A stretch of 64,000 bases of DNA from WHSW01 sp963851045 (lineage in GTDB: Bacteria; Actinomycetota; Thermoleophilia; Solirubrobacterales; 70-9). Shown one piece after another: positions 24,249 to 32,911 of this stretch (position 1 is the first letter of the stretch; each line of letters begins with the position of its first letter). The notes under the pieces were generated by a model. That model did not search any database. It was not told the DNA's origin and saw only the letters and a list, made by a program, of their open reading frames with translations. A program made the position numbers and the translations under genes. Where the stretch lies: assembly GCA_963851045.1 (NCBI GenBank), contig CAWKNC010000002.1:682001-746000 (forward strand). The letters run 5' to 3'.

Positions 24249-25682
24249 ATGGCTTCAGAACTGAGTGAGATGCACCTGGCCGACCTCCACGAGCGCGCGG
24301 CGTCGGCTGGGATCTCCGGCTACCGGCTGATGCGTCGCCCCGAGCTGATCGAGGCTCTCGAGGCGGGCGGCGGTGCCGACTCGCCCACGGACTCCGGCGA
24401 GCGGGCGCCCCGGAGGCGTCTGCGCTCGCGCGGTCGAGGTCGCGCACGCGTGCGGTCAGGTCAGCCCCGTGAGCGCGAGACCCTGCCGCCCGAGGACTCC
24501 GGTGACGATGCCAAGACGGGTGAGGCCGACACGGATGAGCTGGTCATCACCGCGACGGTGCTCGACGACTCCGACGACAGCGCCGTCGAGCTCGGCGCAG
24601 GCGGCGCCGAGGAGGGCGATGAACGCGGCGATCCGACGGTGACCGACGACGTCCGGGGCGTGCTGGAGGTAACGCGCCAGCGTTACGGGTTCCTTCGCCT
24701 CGGCGGACTCACGCAGAGCGACGGCGACGTGTACATCTCCGCAGCGCAGGTTCGCCGCTGCAATCTCCGCCCCGGTGATGAGATCTCAGGCCCTGCGCGT
24801 GAGCCGCGCCGCGGCGAACGCCATCGCGCGCTCGTACACGTCGACAGCGTCAACGGCGAGGAGCCCCACGTCGAAGAGGGGCGCCCCGACTTCGAAGCGC
24901 TGGCGCCGGTCCAGCCCGAGCGCCGCATCGGCCTCGATGCCGTGTCCGGTGACACTCTCACGCGAGCGGCCGACCTGCTTGCCCCGCTTGCCTATGGCCA
25001 GCGGGTGCTCGTGCGCGCGGCCGCCGGCTCCGGGCGAACGACACTTCTGCGATCGATCGCGCGCGCTGCGGCTGCAGATGGCGACACCACTCGCGTGATC
25101 GTGCTGCTGCTCGACGAGCGCCCGGAGGAGGCGACGGCTTGGCGCGAGGCAGTACCCACCGCCGAGTTTGCGATCGCAACCGGCGATCTTGCGCCCGCCG
25201 AGCAGGTTCGGACAGCCGAGCTCGCACTCGAGCGCTCGCGCCGGCTTGCGGAGTCGGGCCTCGATGCCGTGCTGCTTTGCGACTCGCTTTCTCGGCTGAC
25301 CGTTGCTGCCGGCGACGTTGCCGAGGTCAAGCGCGTGTTCGGCTCCGGCCGCAACCTCTCCGGCGGCGGATCGCTGACGGTGGTCGCCACCGTGCTCGAG
25401 GATGGGCGCGACGAGGGCGAGACCGAGCGCGCGGTGCTGACGACAGAGAGCTCGTCGATCGTGCTCGATCCCGAGCTCGCCTCGGTCGGCATCACGCCGG
25501 CGATCAGCGTGCCCGGCTGCCGCGTGGCCAACGAGGATCAGATCCGGGAACCGGCCGAGCTCGAGGCCGCCCGCAAGCTGCGCTCACTGTTGTCCGATCT
25601 CGATCCCAAGGAAGCTGCCGATCTGCTGCGCGAGCGCGTGGAGGGCACGAGCAGCAACGCTGAGTTGCTGGCTTCGCTTTGA
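24249..25682 (+). CDS. rho: Transcription termination factor Rho, divergent, with altered Walker A
   Basis: 477 aa. Rho N-domain helices at 5-40, an acidic/basic low-complexity insert at 45-130, an OB-type RNA-binding domain (VRGVLEVTRQRYGFLRLGG, about 135-205), then the RecA-like ATPase. Walker A reads AAGSGRTT (258-265): the catalytic lysine is Arg263. Walker B LLCDSLSRL (342-350) and the catalytic Glu region DERPEE (289-294) remain. The Q-loop segment that contacts RNA in the ring centre in other Rho proteins is much shorter (TVAAGDVAEVKRVFG). TATCGT at 24236 lies 7 bases before the ATG. It could be an adapted main Rho or a paralog. Confidence 0.85.
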   Translation: MASELSEMHLADLHERAASAGISGYRLMRRPELIEALEAGGGADSPTDSGERAPRRRLRSRGRGRARVRSGQPRERETLPPEDSGDDAKTGEADTDELVITATVLDDSDDSAVELGAGGAEEGDERGDPTVTDDVRGVLEVTRQRYGFLRLGGLTQSDGDVYISAAQVRRCNLRPGDEISGPAREPRRGERHRALVHVDSVNGEEPHVEEGRPDFEALAPVQPERRIGLDAVSGDTLTRAADLLAPLAYGQRVLVRAAAGSGRTTLLRSIARAAAADGDTTRVIVLLLDERPEEATAWREAVPTAEFAIATGDLAPAEQVRTAELALERSRRLAESGLDAVLLCDSLSRLTVAAGDVAEVKRVFGSGRNLSGGGSLTVVATVLEDGRDEGETERAVLTTESSSIVLDPELASVGITPAISVPGCRVANEDQIREPAELEAARKLRSLLSDLDPKEAADLLRERVEGTSSNAELLASL

Positions 25683-25694
25683 GCTAACGAGCGT

Positions 25695-26159
25695 CTATGG
25701 CCGGTAGGCCAGAGACGCCCAGGAGGGCTCGCGGCTGAGCTCGATCGGCTCGGAGTCGCGATCGGGCTGGACGTAGCCGAAGGTGTGGGTGTCGTCGTCG
25801 AAGACGACGTCCAGCTCGCCCTCCTTGACTCGCTGATCGAGCCAGGCGCCGCGGAACACGAGGCGGCGAATCCAGTGGACGAGGCTGCGGTTGGCCGGGC
25901 CGACAAGCTCGGCCCAGTGCTCGTTTATGTGCTCGCCGAGCGAGGACGTGGGCTCGCGGATCTCGCCGTTGACGGCGAGTTCGAGGAGGTCATGGAGCTC
26001 ATCCCCGCCAAGACCACCGTCGACGAAGTCGAGCTTGACCGCGGCCTGCTCGACGCGCTGACCGAAGTCCTGTTCATTGAACGAGAAGCGCAGCTCTCCG
26101 TACTCGAGTACGTAGTCCGAGCCGGACTCATAGTTCCCTCTGCGAGTTGCCTTCTCCAC
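25695..26159 (-). CDS. Conserved hypothetical protein
   Basis: 154 aa from GTG 26159, which is preceded by GGAG at suitable spacing; an in-frame start at 26315 would add 52 residues of poor coding character. The protein is acidic, with no signal peptide or membrane segment. Visible patches are DYVLEYGELRFSFNEQDFG, LVHWIRRLVFRGAWLDQRVKEGELDVVFDDD and a C-terminal PSWASLAYRP. The mix of beta-rich and helical segments suggests a small soluble domain; no family is recognised. It converges with rho, 12 bases apart. The 150 bases before it hold only a CGGAGA-type hairpin (26198-26216). Confidence 0.6.
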   Translation of the reverse strand: MEKATRRGNYESGSDYVLEYGELRFSFNEQDFGQRVEQAAVKLDFVDGGLGGDELHDLLELAVNGEIREPTSSLGEHINEHWAELVGPANRSLVHWIRRLVFRGAWLDQRVKEGELDVVFDDDTHTFGYVQPDRDSEPIELSREPSWASLAYRP

Positions 26160-26311
26160 TTTCTCCGTGCTCTCCGGCCCCTGTCGAGTTGACCCAGCGG
26201 GAGAGGGGCGCTCCCGGTGCGTGCATCTAAGCGGACGGGTCCAACCGGCGTTGAAGAGGTCACCGACCTGAAAGAGGGTTTGCACCCCGGAGGTCGAATA
26301 CGGCCGGTCGC

Positions 26312-27907
26312 TCAAATCTCGAGCCGGGCGTCCTCGAGGTCCAGCTCGCGTTCGATGCGCCGCATGACGTCGTCGTTGATCTCGCCACGGTCGCGCAGCT
26401 CGATCAGCGTTTCTCGCTGGGCGTCGAGGATGGCGCGCACAAGGCGCTGATAGGCCTCAGACCGCGTTTCGTAGTCGATGCCGTCGCCACCGACGCCGCC
26501 ATCGAAGTCCCCGCCCGGTACCCGTGCGGTGAATCGACGCTGGCGATAGCGGTAGGTACCGCTGATCCGCTCGACGGTGTCGTCGAGCACCCACTCCTCC
26601 TGGCGCAACTCCTCCAGCCGGGCCAGAGCGGTCTCGGTCGCGGCCAGCCTCGCGATGTTCTCCTCCCGCTCGAGCGTCTCGTCGTAGTCGTCGACCCCGA
26701 GCCACCTGATGAGCAGCGGCAGCGTCAGCCCCTGCAAAAGCAGGGTGGCCACAATCACCGAGAAGGTCAGGTAAAGGATCAGATCGCGGTTGGGGAACGC
26801 GGTACCGCCGTCGATCGTCAGCGGGATCGCCAGCGCTGCGGCAAGCGAGACCGCGCCCCGCATACCGGTCCAGGCGACGATCAGCGTGTTGCGCCAGCCC
26901 GGCCGTGCGTCGCGATCGCCGAAGACGAGTCGCGACAGATACGTGAGCGGGAAGATCCACGCGATTCGGACGATCATCACCGTCGCCGCGATCAGCGCGC
27001 CGTCGCGCGCCAGCTCCCAGGAACCGAGCGTGTCGATCCCCTCGATCACCGTCGGCAGCTGCAGGCCGACCAGGATGAACAGGGCCGAGTTGAGCAGGAA
27101 GGTGACGATCTCCCAGACGGCAAGGTTCTGGATTCGCGTGGTCGGCGTCGTTAGCCGTGAGGTCAGCCTTCCCATGTAGATGCCGACCGTGACTGCGGCG
27201 AGCACACCTGAGACACCCATCGCCTCAGCCGGGAGGTACGCGAAGTAGGCGGAGAAGAGCGCGATCGTGATCTCGACGGGCGGGTTGTCCAATCGCGCGC
27301 GGATCCAGGCGATGACAGCGCCGATGGCGATCCCGATGGCGATGCCACCGGCGACCGAAACGAGGAACTCCCCGCCTGCTTCAAGCGCGCTGAAGCTGCC
27401 CGTGACCACCGCGGCCACCGCAAACTTGTACGCCACGAGCGCGGTGCCGTCGTTGATCAGGCTCTCGCCCTCGATGATCGTCACGGTTCGCGACGGCACG
27501 CCCAGCCGGCGCGCAATCGACGTCGCGGCCACCGGGTCGGTGGGGGAGACGATCGCGCCGAGCACGAACGCCTCGGCCCAGCCGAAGTCGAGCGCCACGT
27601 GGGCGACGAGGGCGACGACGACCATCGTCGCCAACACCAGGCCGATCGCGAGGAATGAGACCGGGCGTATCGCGCGTTTCAGTTCCCGCAGCGGCGTGAA
27701 GAATGCGGCCGCGTACAGCAGCGGGGGGAGGAGGACGAGCAGTACGAGCTCCGGCTCGAGCTCGACATTGGGCACATCCGGAATCAGCGCGAGACCCAGG
27801 CCCCCGATCACCATCAAGATCGGATACGGCACACGGATCCAGCTGGAGAGGATGAGCAGAGCGACGACGGTTGCGAGAACCGTCAGCAGTGCGACATCCG
27901 TATGCAT
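26312..27907 (-). CDS. Cation/proton antiporter, CPA1 family
   Basis: 531 aa. About 12 membrane helices fill residues 1-410; a soluble, partly coiled-coil tail of about 110 residues follows. The transport-site motif NDGTALV and the upstream SPTDPVAATSI are those of bacterial Na+/H+ exchangers of the NhaP/NhaX type. The charged tail (ENIARLAATETALARLEEL and later ELRDRGEINDDVMRRIERE) resembles the regulatory tail found in Thermoleophilia and Streptomyces homologs. ATG 27907 begins the first hydrophobic helix directly. Role: sodium or potassium and pH homeostasis. Confidence 0.9.
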   Translation of the reverse strand: MHTDVALLTVLATVVALLILSSWIRVPYPILMVIGGLGLALIPDVPNVELEPELVLLVLLPPLLYAAAFFTPLRELKRAIRPVSFLAIGLVLATMVVVALVAHVALDFGWAEAFVLGAIVSPTDPVAATSIARRLGVPSRTVTIIEGESLINDGTALVAYKFAVAAVVTGSFSALEAGGEFLVSVAGGIAIGIAIGAVIAWIRARLDNPPVEITIALFSAYFAYLPAEAMGVSGVLAAVTVGIYMGRLTSRLTTPTTRIQNLAVWEIVTFLLNSALFILVGLQLPTVIEGIDTLGSWELARDGALIAATVMIVRIAWIFPLTYLSRLVFGDRDARPGWRNTLIVAWTGMRGAVSLAAALAIPLTIDGGTAFPNRDLILYLTFSVIVATLLLQGLTLPLLIRWLGVDDYDETLEREENIARLAATETALARLEELRQEEWVLDDTVERISGTYRYRQRRFTARVPGGDFDGGVGGDGIDYETRSEAYQRLVRAILDAQRETLIELRDRGEINDDVMRRIERELDLEDARLEI

Positions 27908-27990
27908 GGGGCAGTTAGTTGTAGCTGGCAAGGCCCGGTAGCAAGCTCCAAAAGGGGGGCGGCGAAAGCGGGGTTGGGCTTGTACGGCGC

Positions 27991-28314
27991 GTGACCCCCA
28001 CCGCCCGCCCGTATCGCTTCCGCCGGCTCCCCACCGCGGAGGTCGCTTCTCATCGGGTTCCGGTGGCGGCCACCCTCCTCTCCCGCCTGCTCGGGCTGGC
28101 CCTGTTACGGCCCGGGCGGGCGGGGGAGGGCCTGTTGATCCCGCGCTGTCGCAGCGTCCACACCTTCGGGATGCGCTTCCCCGTCGATCTCGCGTTCCTC
28201 GATGGCTTCGGCCATCCGATCTCACGCCGCGTGGCGGTTCCCCCGAACCGGATCGTCAGCGAGCCCTCCGCCGACGCCGTCCTCGAGCTCCCGTCGAACG
28301 GCCGGTGGCGCTGA
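27991..28314 (+). CDS. DUF192 family protein
   Basis: 107 aa. The DUF192 core is clear: LLSRLLGLALLRP, GLLIPRCRSVHTFGMRFPVDLAFLD, and the C-terminal AVLELPSNG. The domain's function is unknown; bacterial members often sit beside pilus or secretion genes in Actinobacteria. Here it opens the run leading to the Tad pilus genes, and its TGA overlaps the ATG of the response regulator. The C-terminus stops just after the ELP-NG motif and is a little short. GTG 27991 has no clear ribosome site. Confidence 0.82.
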   Translation: MTPTARPYRFRRLPTAEVASHRVPVAATLLSRLLGLALLRPGRAGEGLLIPRCRSVHTFGMRFPVDLAFLDGFGHPISRRVAVPPNRIVSEPSADAVLELPSNGRWR

Positions 28315-29039
28315 TGCTGCCCCGCAACGATCGGGTCGCAACCGTCGTCGTCTGCGAGGACGACCTACCGACGCTCGAGCTGCTGTGCGATCACCTCGAG
28401 GCTGAGCGGTACCGGGCGCTCCCAGCGCCGACCGCGGCGGACGCCCTGCGCCTGTGCAGCTACAAGGCGCCCGATCTTTTGTTGCTCGATCTCAATCTGC
28501 CCGACGCGCACGGCCTCGACATTCTGCGGGAGATCCGCGACACCGACAGCGCGTGCGGGCGGTTCGACCCCGACCTCGCTGTGATCGTCCTCAGCGGTCG
28601 CTCGAGCGACGCCGATCGCGTTCGCGGTCTGGACTGTGGTGCGGACGACTACATGGTCAAGCCCTTCTATATCCCGGAGATCACCGCCCGCATGAGCGCG
28701 GTGATCCGCAGGCGCGCGGGACGCCGAGGAGGGCCGCTGCGTGTTGGCGACATCTTCGTCGACGCGGCAAGGCGGGAGGTTCGCGTCGGAGATCGCATCG
28801 TCGAGCTCGCCAATAAGGAGTTCAGCCTCCTGCGCGCTCTCGCGACCGATCCGACGCGGGTCTTCACCAAGGATGAGCTCCTGCGCGACGTCTGGGGATT
28901 CCGGGCAATGGGCCGGACCCGCACGCTCGACTCGCACGCCAGCCGACTACGGCGCAAGCTTGATCCCGATGCCGGCCGCTACGTCGTCAATTGCTGGGGC
29001 GTCGGCTACCGGCTGATCGACGCCCCCGAGGCCGATTGA
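28314..29039 (+). CDS. OmpR/PhoB-family response regulator
   Basis: 241 aa. Receiver domain with acidic pocket (VVCEDD), phospho-acceptor Asp in LLLLDLNLPDAHGLDIL, and the conserved Lys in DDYMVKPF; then a winged-helix DNA-binding domain (ELANKEFSLLRALATDPTRVFTKDELLRDVWG ... SRLRRKL ... VGYRL, written in parts). The start overlaps the DUF192 stop (TGATG) and the stop overlaps the kinase start in the same way. It is the likely regulator of the pilus genes that follow; inference from linkage. Confidence 0.93.
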   Translation: MLPRNDRVATVVVCEDDLPTLELLCDHLEAERYRALPAPTAADALRLCSYKAPDLLLLDLNLPDAHGLDILREIRDTDSACGRFDPDLAVIVLSGRSSDADRVRGLDCGADDYMVKPFYIPEITARMSAVIRRRAGRRGGPLRVGDIFVDAARREVRVGDRIVELANKEFSLLRALATDPTRVFTKDELLRDVWGFRAMGRTRTLDSHASRLRRKLDPDAGRYVVNCWGVGYRLIDAPEAD

Positions 29040-29749
29040 TGCTGGAGGCCTTTGCGATGAGTCCGATCGTGGCCTGGCCGCTCGCGCTCACCCTGGCGAC
29101 CATCGTCGTGTCGGAGCGCGGTCGCCGGCGTCGACGGCGCGAATTGCTCAACCGCTCGCTGCACGAGCTGCGGCGGCCGCTTCAGGCGCTGACCCTCTCG
29201 TGGCCGCAGCCCGATGCGGGCAGTCGCGACCATCTCGGCCTTGCCCTCGATGCGCTGGGTGAGCTCGACCGCCGTGTCAACGGCGATCCCGCCTCTTCGC
29301 GAAACCGACCGCAGCTTGTCGAGGCACGAGCCCTCGCAGCCGACGCCGTCCGCCGCTGGCGCGGTCCCGCCGCAAACCGGGGCCGGGAGATCGACCTTTG
29401 CTGGCGCGCAAGCGGCTCCCGGCTTATGTGTGATCGAATCGCTGTCGCCCGCGCGCTCGACAATCTGATTGCCAACGCCATCGAACACGGCGGCGGGACG
29501 ATCCATGTGGAAGGCAGCGTTCGCGGCGCCAGGCTTCGAATCGCGGTCGCGGACGGGTGCCAGCCAGCACGAAACGCCGTCGCGCCGCTCGCGCGGCCAC
29601 GCGACGCGCGGCGGGGCCAGGGCTTGCGGATCGTGGCCGAGGTTGCCGCCGACCACGGCGGCCGTTTCGTCGCATGCGCGCACGATGGCGGCGCCAAGGC
29701 CGTCATCGAGTTGCCACTGGCAGCGGGCCCGAGCGCGATCGCGCGGTGA
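29039..29749 (+). CDS. Short sensor histidine kinase
   Basis: 236 aa. One N-terminal membrane helix (about 8-24), then a basic stretch and the DHp domain with phospho-acceptor His in LHELRRPLQAL, an N box (ALDNLIANAIEHGGG) and a G region (RRGQGLRIVAEVAADHGG). There is no extracellular sensing loop and no HAMP or PAS domain, so any signal must enter through the membrane helix or a partner. The D/F box is weak (VADGCQPA), so the kinase may be poorly active. Paired with the preceding response regulator by a TGATG overlap. Confidence 0.82.
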   Translation: MLEAFAMSPIVAWPLALTLATIVVSERGRRRRRRELLNRSLHELRRPLQALTLSWPQPDAGSRDHLGLALDALGELDRRVNGDPASSRNRPQLVEARALAADAVRRWRGPAANRGREIDLCWRASGSRLMCDRIAVARALDNLIANAIEHGGGTIHVEGSVRGARLRIAVADGCQPARNAVAPLARPRDARRGQGLRIVAEVAADHGGRFVACAHDGGAKAVIELPLAAGPSAIAR

Positions 29750-30417
29750 GCCACCGCGTTCGTGCCGCGGCCTTTGTTGCGGCCGCTGCGTTCTGCGCGG
29801 CGCTGGCCGCGGCTTCGGCGGGCGGCACCGGTGACAGTCCGCAGGCCGTCGGCCCGCTGCGCGAGGTGGTGGTGGTCACCGAGGCGCTGCCGGCCCGGCG
29901 AGAGCTCGATCACAGGCGGATCGAGTCCTCGCTCGAGCTACGCCGGATCCCCGATGCGTTCGTCGCCTCGGATGCCCTGGCCAATCCGGCGCAGGCGCTT
30001 GGACGCCGGCCGGCGGTAGCGGTTCCCGCGGGGGCCTATCTCGTGGAATCCCAGCTGCTTGCGACGCGTGAGCCGACGGCCTCGCAGGATCACGCGGTCG
30101 AAAAGGGACATCAGCCCGTCGAGATCACCGTCTCCGCAGCGGGACCGATCGTCGGCGAGCCTCGCCACCGCGTCGATGTCGTCGTCACCGATGAGCCCAC
30201 CACAGGCGGCCGCGCTCGTACATACGTCGCTGCCCGCGGCGTGCAGCTGCTCTCGCTGGGCCCTATGGGCGACGACATCGCTGCGATGTCACCCCAGCCG
30301 GACGGCGTCACGGAACTCTCGATCGCGACGCTTGCGCTGACCCGGCCGCAGGCTCTGCGCCTCATCCACGCTCAGAGCTTTGCCCGCGAGGTGCGGCTCA
30401 TCGGCCACGGCCGATGA
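29746..30417 (+). CDS. CpaB-like SAF-domain pilus assembly protein
   Basis: 223 aa. Signal peptide or membrane anchor about 1-25, then a SAF domain (about 38-105: LREVVVVTEALPARRELDHR ... VPAGAYLVESQL) and a C-terminal region with RHRVDVVVTDEP and TYVAARGVQLLSL like the RcpC/CpaB domain. In Tad systems CpaB acts in the periplasm or wall around the pilus channel. GTG 29746 overlaps the kinase stop (GTGA). It is more diverged than the downstream ATPase and platform proteins. Confidence 0.72.
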   Translation: MSHRVRAAAFVAAAAFCAALAAASAGGTGDSPQAVGPLREVVVVTEALPARRELDHRRIESSLELRRIPDAFVASDALANPAQALGRRPAVAVPAGAYLVESQLLATREPTASQDHAVEKGHQPVEITVSAAGPIVGEPRHRVDVVVTDEPTTGGRARTYVAARGVQLLSLGPMGDDIAAMSPQPDGVTELSIATLALTRPQALRLIHAQSFAREVRLIGHGR

Positions 30418-30435
30418 GTCCGCACTGGCCATGAA

Positions 30436-30474
30436 GTTACTCAGGTTACATAGACCGTAACTGTGACCGTAACC
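30436..30474 (+). promoter_or_regulatory. Clustered GTTAC/GTAAC sites before the wHTH gene
   Basis: This is an AT-rich gap between the CpaB-like gene and the winged-helix gene. It has GTTAC at 30436-30440 and 30445-30449, and GTAAC at 30457-30461 and 30469-30473. The last two lie in direct 9-base repeats GACCGTAAC exactly 12 bases apart; GGTTAC (30444-30449) and GTAACC (30469-30474) form an inverted pair. This looks like a multi-site operator, perhaps for the adjacent response regulator or the wHTH protein itself. Confidence 0.5.
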
Positions 30475-30518
30475 TAGAGTGAACTTCGTATTGAACTCTT
30501 CACGATTAAGGGGTATTG

Positions 30519-30884
30519 ATGGCAACTGACGCAGTACAACAAGCAAAAGAATTGCTCCAAGCGCGCATCTCAGAGCTCGACGCGGAGCGGACTCAGCTCG
30601 AGCAAGCGCTACGCAGCCTTGGTCACTCGAAGCCGGGACGGCGAGGCCCGAAGCCAGGGTCGGGCGCGGGGGCCAGGCGTCGGCGCTCCGGCGGCAAGCG
30701 CGCCCGGCGCGGGCAGCGTGAGAGCGAGTTCCTCGCCCAGGTCGAGAGCGCTCCCGGCGCCAAGATCAGCGAGATCGCCAAGACGATGGGCGTTGCGCCG
30801 CAGCAGCTTTATCCGATCGCGCGCCGGCTGAGCGACGGCGGAAAGGTGACGCGCAAGGGTGAGGGGTTCCAGCTCAGTTCTTGA
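30519..30884 (+). CDS. Small winged-helix DNA-binding protein with coiled-coil N-terminus
   Basis: 121 aa. Residues 5-35 form a heptad-like helix (AVQQAKELLQARISELDAER), residues 37-68 are a very basic Gly/Arg/Lys hinge resembling histone-like tails, and 75-120 form a winged helix (SEIAKTMGVAPQQLYPIARRL ... GKVTRKGEGFQL). Related proteins are widespread in Thermoleophilia as small nucleoid or regulatory factors; that is an impression from memory. ATG 30519 is preferred over TTG 30516. Its TGA stop is in the same frame as the cpaF coding sequence downstream. Confidence 0.75.
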   Translation: MATDAVQQAKELLQARISELDAERTQLEQALRSLGHSKPGRRGPKPGSGAGARRRRSGGKRARRGQRESEFLAQVESAPGAKISEIAKTMGVAPQQLYPIARRLSDGGKVTRKGEGFQLSS

Positions 30885-31178
30885 GCTTGGGGGGCGAACC
30901 GGGCGGCTCATAGGCCTCCCTCAGTTATCGCCACCAACGAACAGCACACCCGGGCGCTAGCGGCCGAGCTGCGTCTGCGCCTGGTCGAGCGACGTCGCTC
31001 CGACGCGGCCGCGGGCGCGCTCGCCGCTGATCTGCCCGACGCTGTTCGTGAGCTCGTCGACGAGGCTGCCGCAGCGCTGTCGACTGCTCGCCGCGAACAT
31101 ATCGCGGGCCTGATTCTCCGCGACACCGTCGGGCTTGGACCGCTCGAGGAGCTGCTTGCCGACGAGGAGGTCGAGGAG

Positions 31179-32057
31179 GTGATGGTCAACGGCCACGACT
31201 GCGTTTACGTCGAGCGTCGCGGCCGTATCGAGCGCACTGACGTTCACTTCGCCTCCGAGCAGGCTTTGCGCGACGCGATCGAGCGGATTCTCGCCCCCGC
31301 CGGCAGGCGGGTCGACGAACTCCACCCGATGGCGGACGCCCGGCTCGCCGATGGCTCGCGCATCAACGTCGTGCTGCCTCCGCTTGCAGTGGACGGACCG
31401 GCACTCTCAGTGCGTCGCTTCGCCGCCGCGCGTCCCGGGCCGGAAGAGCTGGTCGCCAACGGCACGCTGACCGCTGATCTTCGCGACCTGCTCGCAGCGG
31501 CTGTGAGCAAGCGTCGCAGCGTGCTGGTGAGCGGCGGGACCGGCTCCGGCAAGACGACCCTGCTGAACGCGCTCTCGGCCTGGATTGGAGAGGAGGAGCG
31601 GGTTGTGACGATCGAGGATGCGGCTGAGCTGCGGTTGCGCCGACCACACGTGGTTCGCCTCGAAAGCCGGCCCGCCTCGGTCGAGGGGCGTGGGGCAGTC
31701 ACGATCCGCGACCTGCTGCGCAACGCGTTGCGGATGCGCCCGGATCGGATCGTGATTGGCGAGGTCCGCGGCGCCGAGGCGCTCGATTTGCTCACCGCGC
31801 TCAACACCGGCCACGACGGCGCGCTGTCGACGGTTCACGCGAACTCACCGGCCGACGCACTGCGGAGGGTCGAGACACTCGCTCTGATGGCGGGGGTGGG
31901 CCTTCCGCACGACGCGATCCGCGAGCAGGTCGCCCGCGGGGTTGACCTCGTCGTTCACATGGCGCGCGAGAGCGACGGACGCCGCCGTGTGGAGGAGGTC
32001 GGTGAGGTGAGCAGCCTCGCCAGCGGTATTGGCATTCGCGAGGTCTGGCGACGGTGA
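31179..32057 (+). CDS. cpaF: CpaF/TadA-type secretion ATPase (true start upstream, not identified)
   Basis: The GTG at 31179 is the first standard start, but coding sequence clearly extends upstream in the same frame: from about 30930 it reads VIATNEQHTRALAAELRLRL and on to GLGPLEELLADEEVEEVMVNG, the normal CpaF N-terminal domain. The core has Walker A SGGTGSGKTT, an Asp box VVTIEDAAEL, Walker B MRPDRIVIGEVRGAEALDLL and the His box GALSTVHANS. It powers assembly of Tad/Flp pili from the cytoplasm. The stop overlaps the tadB start (GTGA). The N-terminal start problem is described in the findings. Confidence 0.88.
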   Translation: MMVNGHDCVYVERRGRIERTDVHFASEQALRDAIERILAPAGRRVDELHPMADARLADGSRINVVLPPLAVDGPALSVRRFAAARPGPEELVANGTLTADLRDLLAAAVSKRRSVLVSGGTGSGKTTLLNALSAWIGEEERVVTIEDAAELRLRRPHVVRLESRPASVEGRGAVTIRDLLRNALRMRPDRIVIGEVRGAEALDLLTALNTGHDGALSTVHANSPADALRRVETLALMAGVGLPHDAIREQVARGVDLVVHMARESDGRRRVEEVGEVSSLASGIGIREVWRR

Positions 32058-32911
32058 CCGCTCAGCAGACGGTCGCCGTTGTTCTCGGTGCGCTGGCCGG
32101 CGGGATGGCAGCGGTGGCAGTGCGCGAGCTGGTCACACTGGCGCCGGGTGGTGCGCGTTGGCTCGCCGTTGCCTTCGAGCCGCTGCGGCGTGCGGGACGC
32201 GAGGGGCGGATGCCGACCGAGGCCGAGCGCACGCGGCTGGCGGTGATCGCCGCATTCGTCGCCACCATCGCTGCTTTTGCGATCGTCGGATCTGGGCCCG
32301 CACCGCTGGCCGCCGCCGCCGGCCCCGCCCTCGCGAGCTGGGCGGTCGGGCGCCGGCGCGCGGCGTACCGCACGGCCGTCGATCGTGGGCTTGCCGATGT
32401 TGCGGTGGCCGTTGCGGACGCCTTGGCGGCGGGGCGCTCCGCCCGCGCAGCCCTTGCCGCGGCGCCCGGGTCGCTCAGCGGACCACCCGCCCGGGAGATG
32501 GCGCGGCTGCGCGCCGAGCTCAGCCTTGGGACGCCAACGCGCGAGGCTCTCTCTGAGCTCCGGCGGCGGGTCGATTCGCCACGCGTCGACGCCTTCGCCG
32601 CGGCCGTGCTCTCCCAGCGTCTTGCGGGCGGTGATCTCGCGGTCCTGCTGCGCCGCTTCGCGGCCGCGTCGGCCGATCGAGATCGCACCGAGGCCGACGC
32701 GCGCTCAGCGACCGCCCAGGCCCGATTCACCGGCCTGCTTGTCGTGGCGATGCCGGCGGCCGCGGCGCTGCTCGCCGAGCTCCTCGATCACGGCTTCGTC
32801 GGCGGCCTGATCGCCGATCCGGCGGCGGCGGCGCTCCTTGGCGTAGCGGTGTTCTTACAGGTCGCGGGCTTTGCGGCCATCCGGCGGCTCTGCCGCATCG
32901 AGGCCTGGTGA
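32054..32911 (+). CDS. tadB: Tad pilus inner-membrane platform protein TadB (T2SS F domain)
   Basis: 285 aa. Membrane helices near the N-terminus (8-25 and 65-100) and at the C-terminus (225-275) flank a cytoplasmic T2SSF domain (about 110-215: ADALAAGRSARAALAAAP, FAAAVLSQRLAGGDLAVLLRRFA). With TadC it forms the membrane platform that the CpaF ATPase drives. The GTG start overlaps cpaF and the end overlaps tadC, both by 4 bases. Very Ala/Arg-rich. Confidence 0.84.
   Translation: MTAQQTVAVVLGALAGGMAAVAVRELVTLAPGGARWLAVAFEPLRRAGREGRMPTEAERTRLAVIAAFVATIAAFAIVGSGPAPLAAAAGPALASWAVGRRRAAYRTAVDRGLADVAVAVADALAAGRSARAALAAAPGSLSGPPAREMARLRAELSLGTPTREALSELRRRVDSPRVDAFAAAVLSQRLAGGDLAVLLRRFAAASADRDRTEADARSATAQARFTGLLVVAMPAAAALLAELLDHGFVGGLIADPAAAALLGVAVFLQVAGFAAIRRLCRIEAW

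Noticed and set aside
26160..26315. N-terminal extension of the hypothetical gene to ATG 26315
   Set aside because: The added 52 residues look non-coding and GTG 26159 has a ribosome site.
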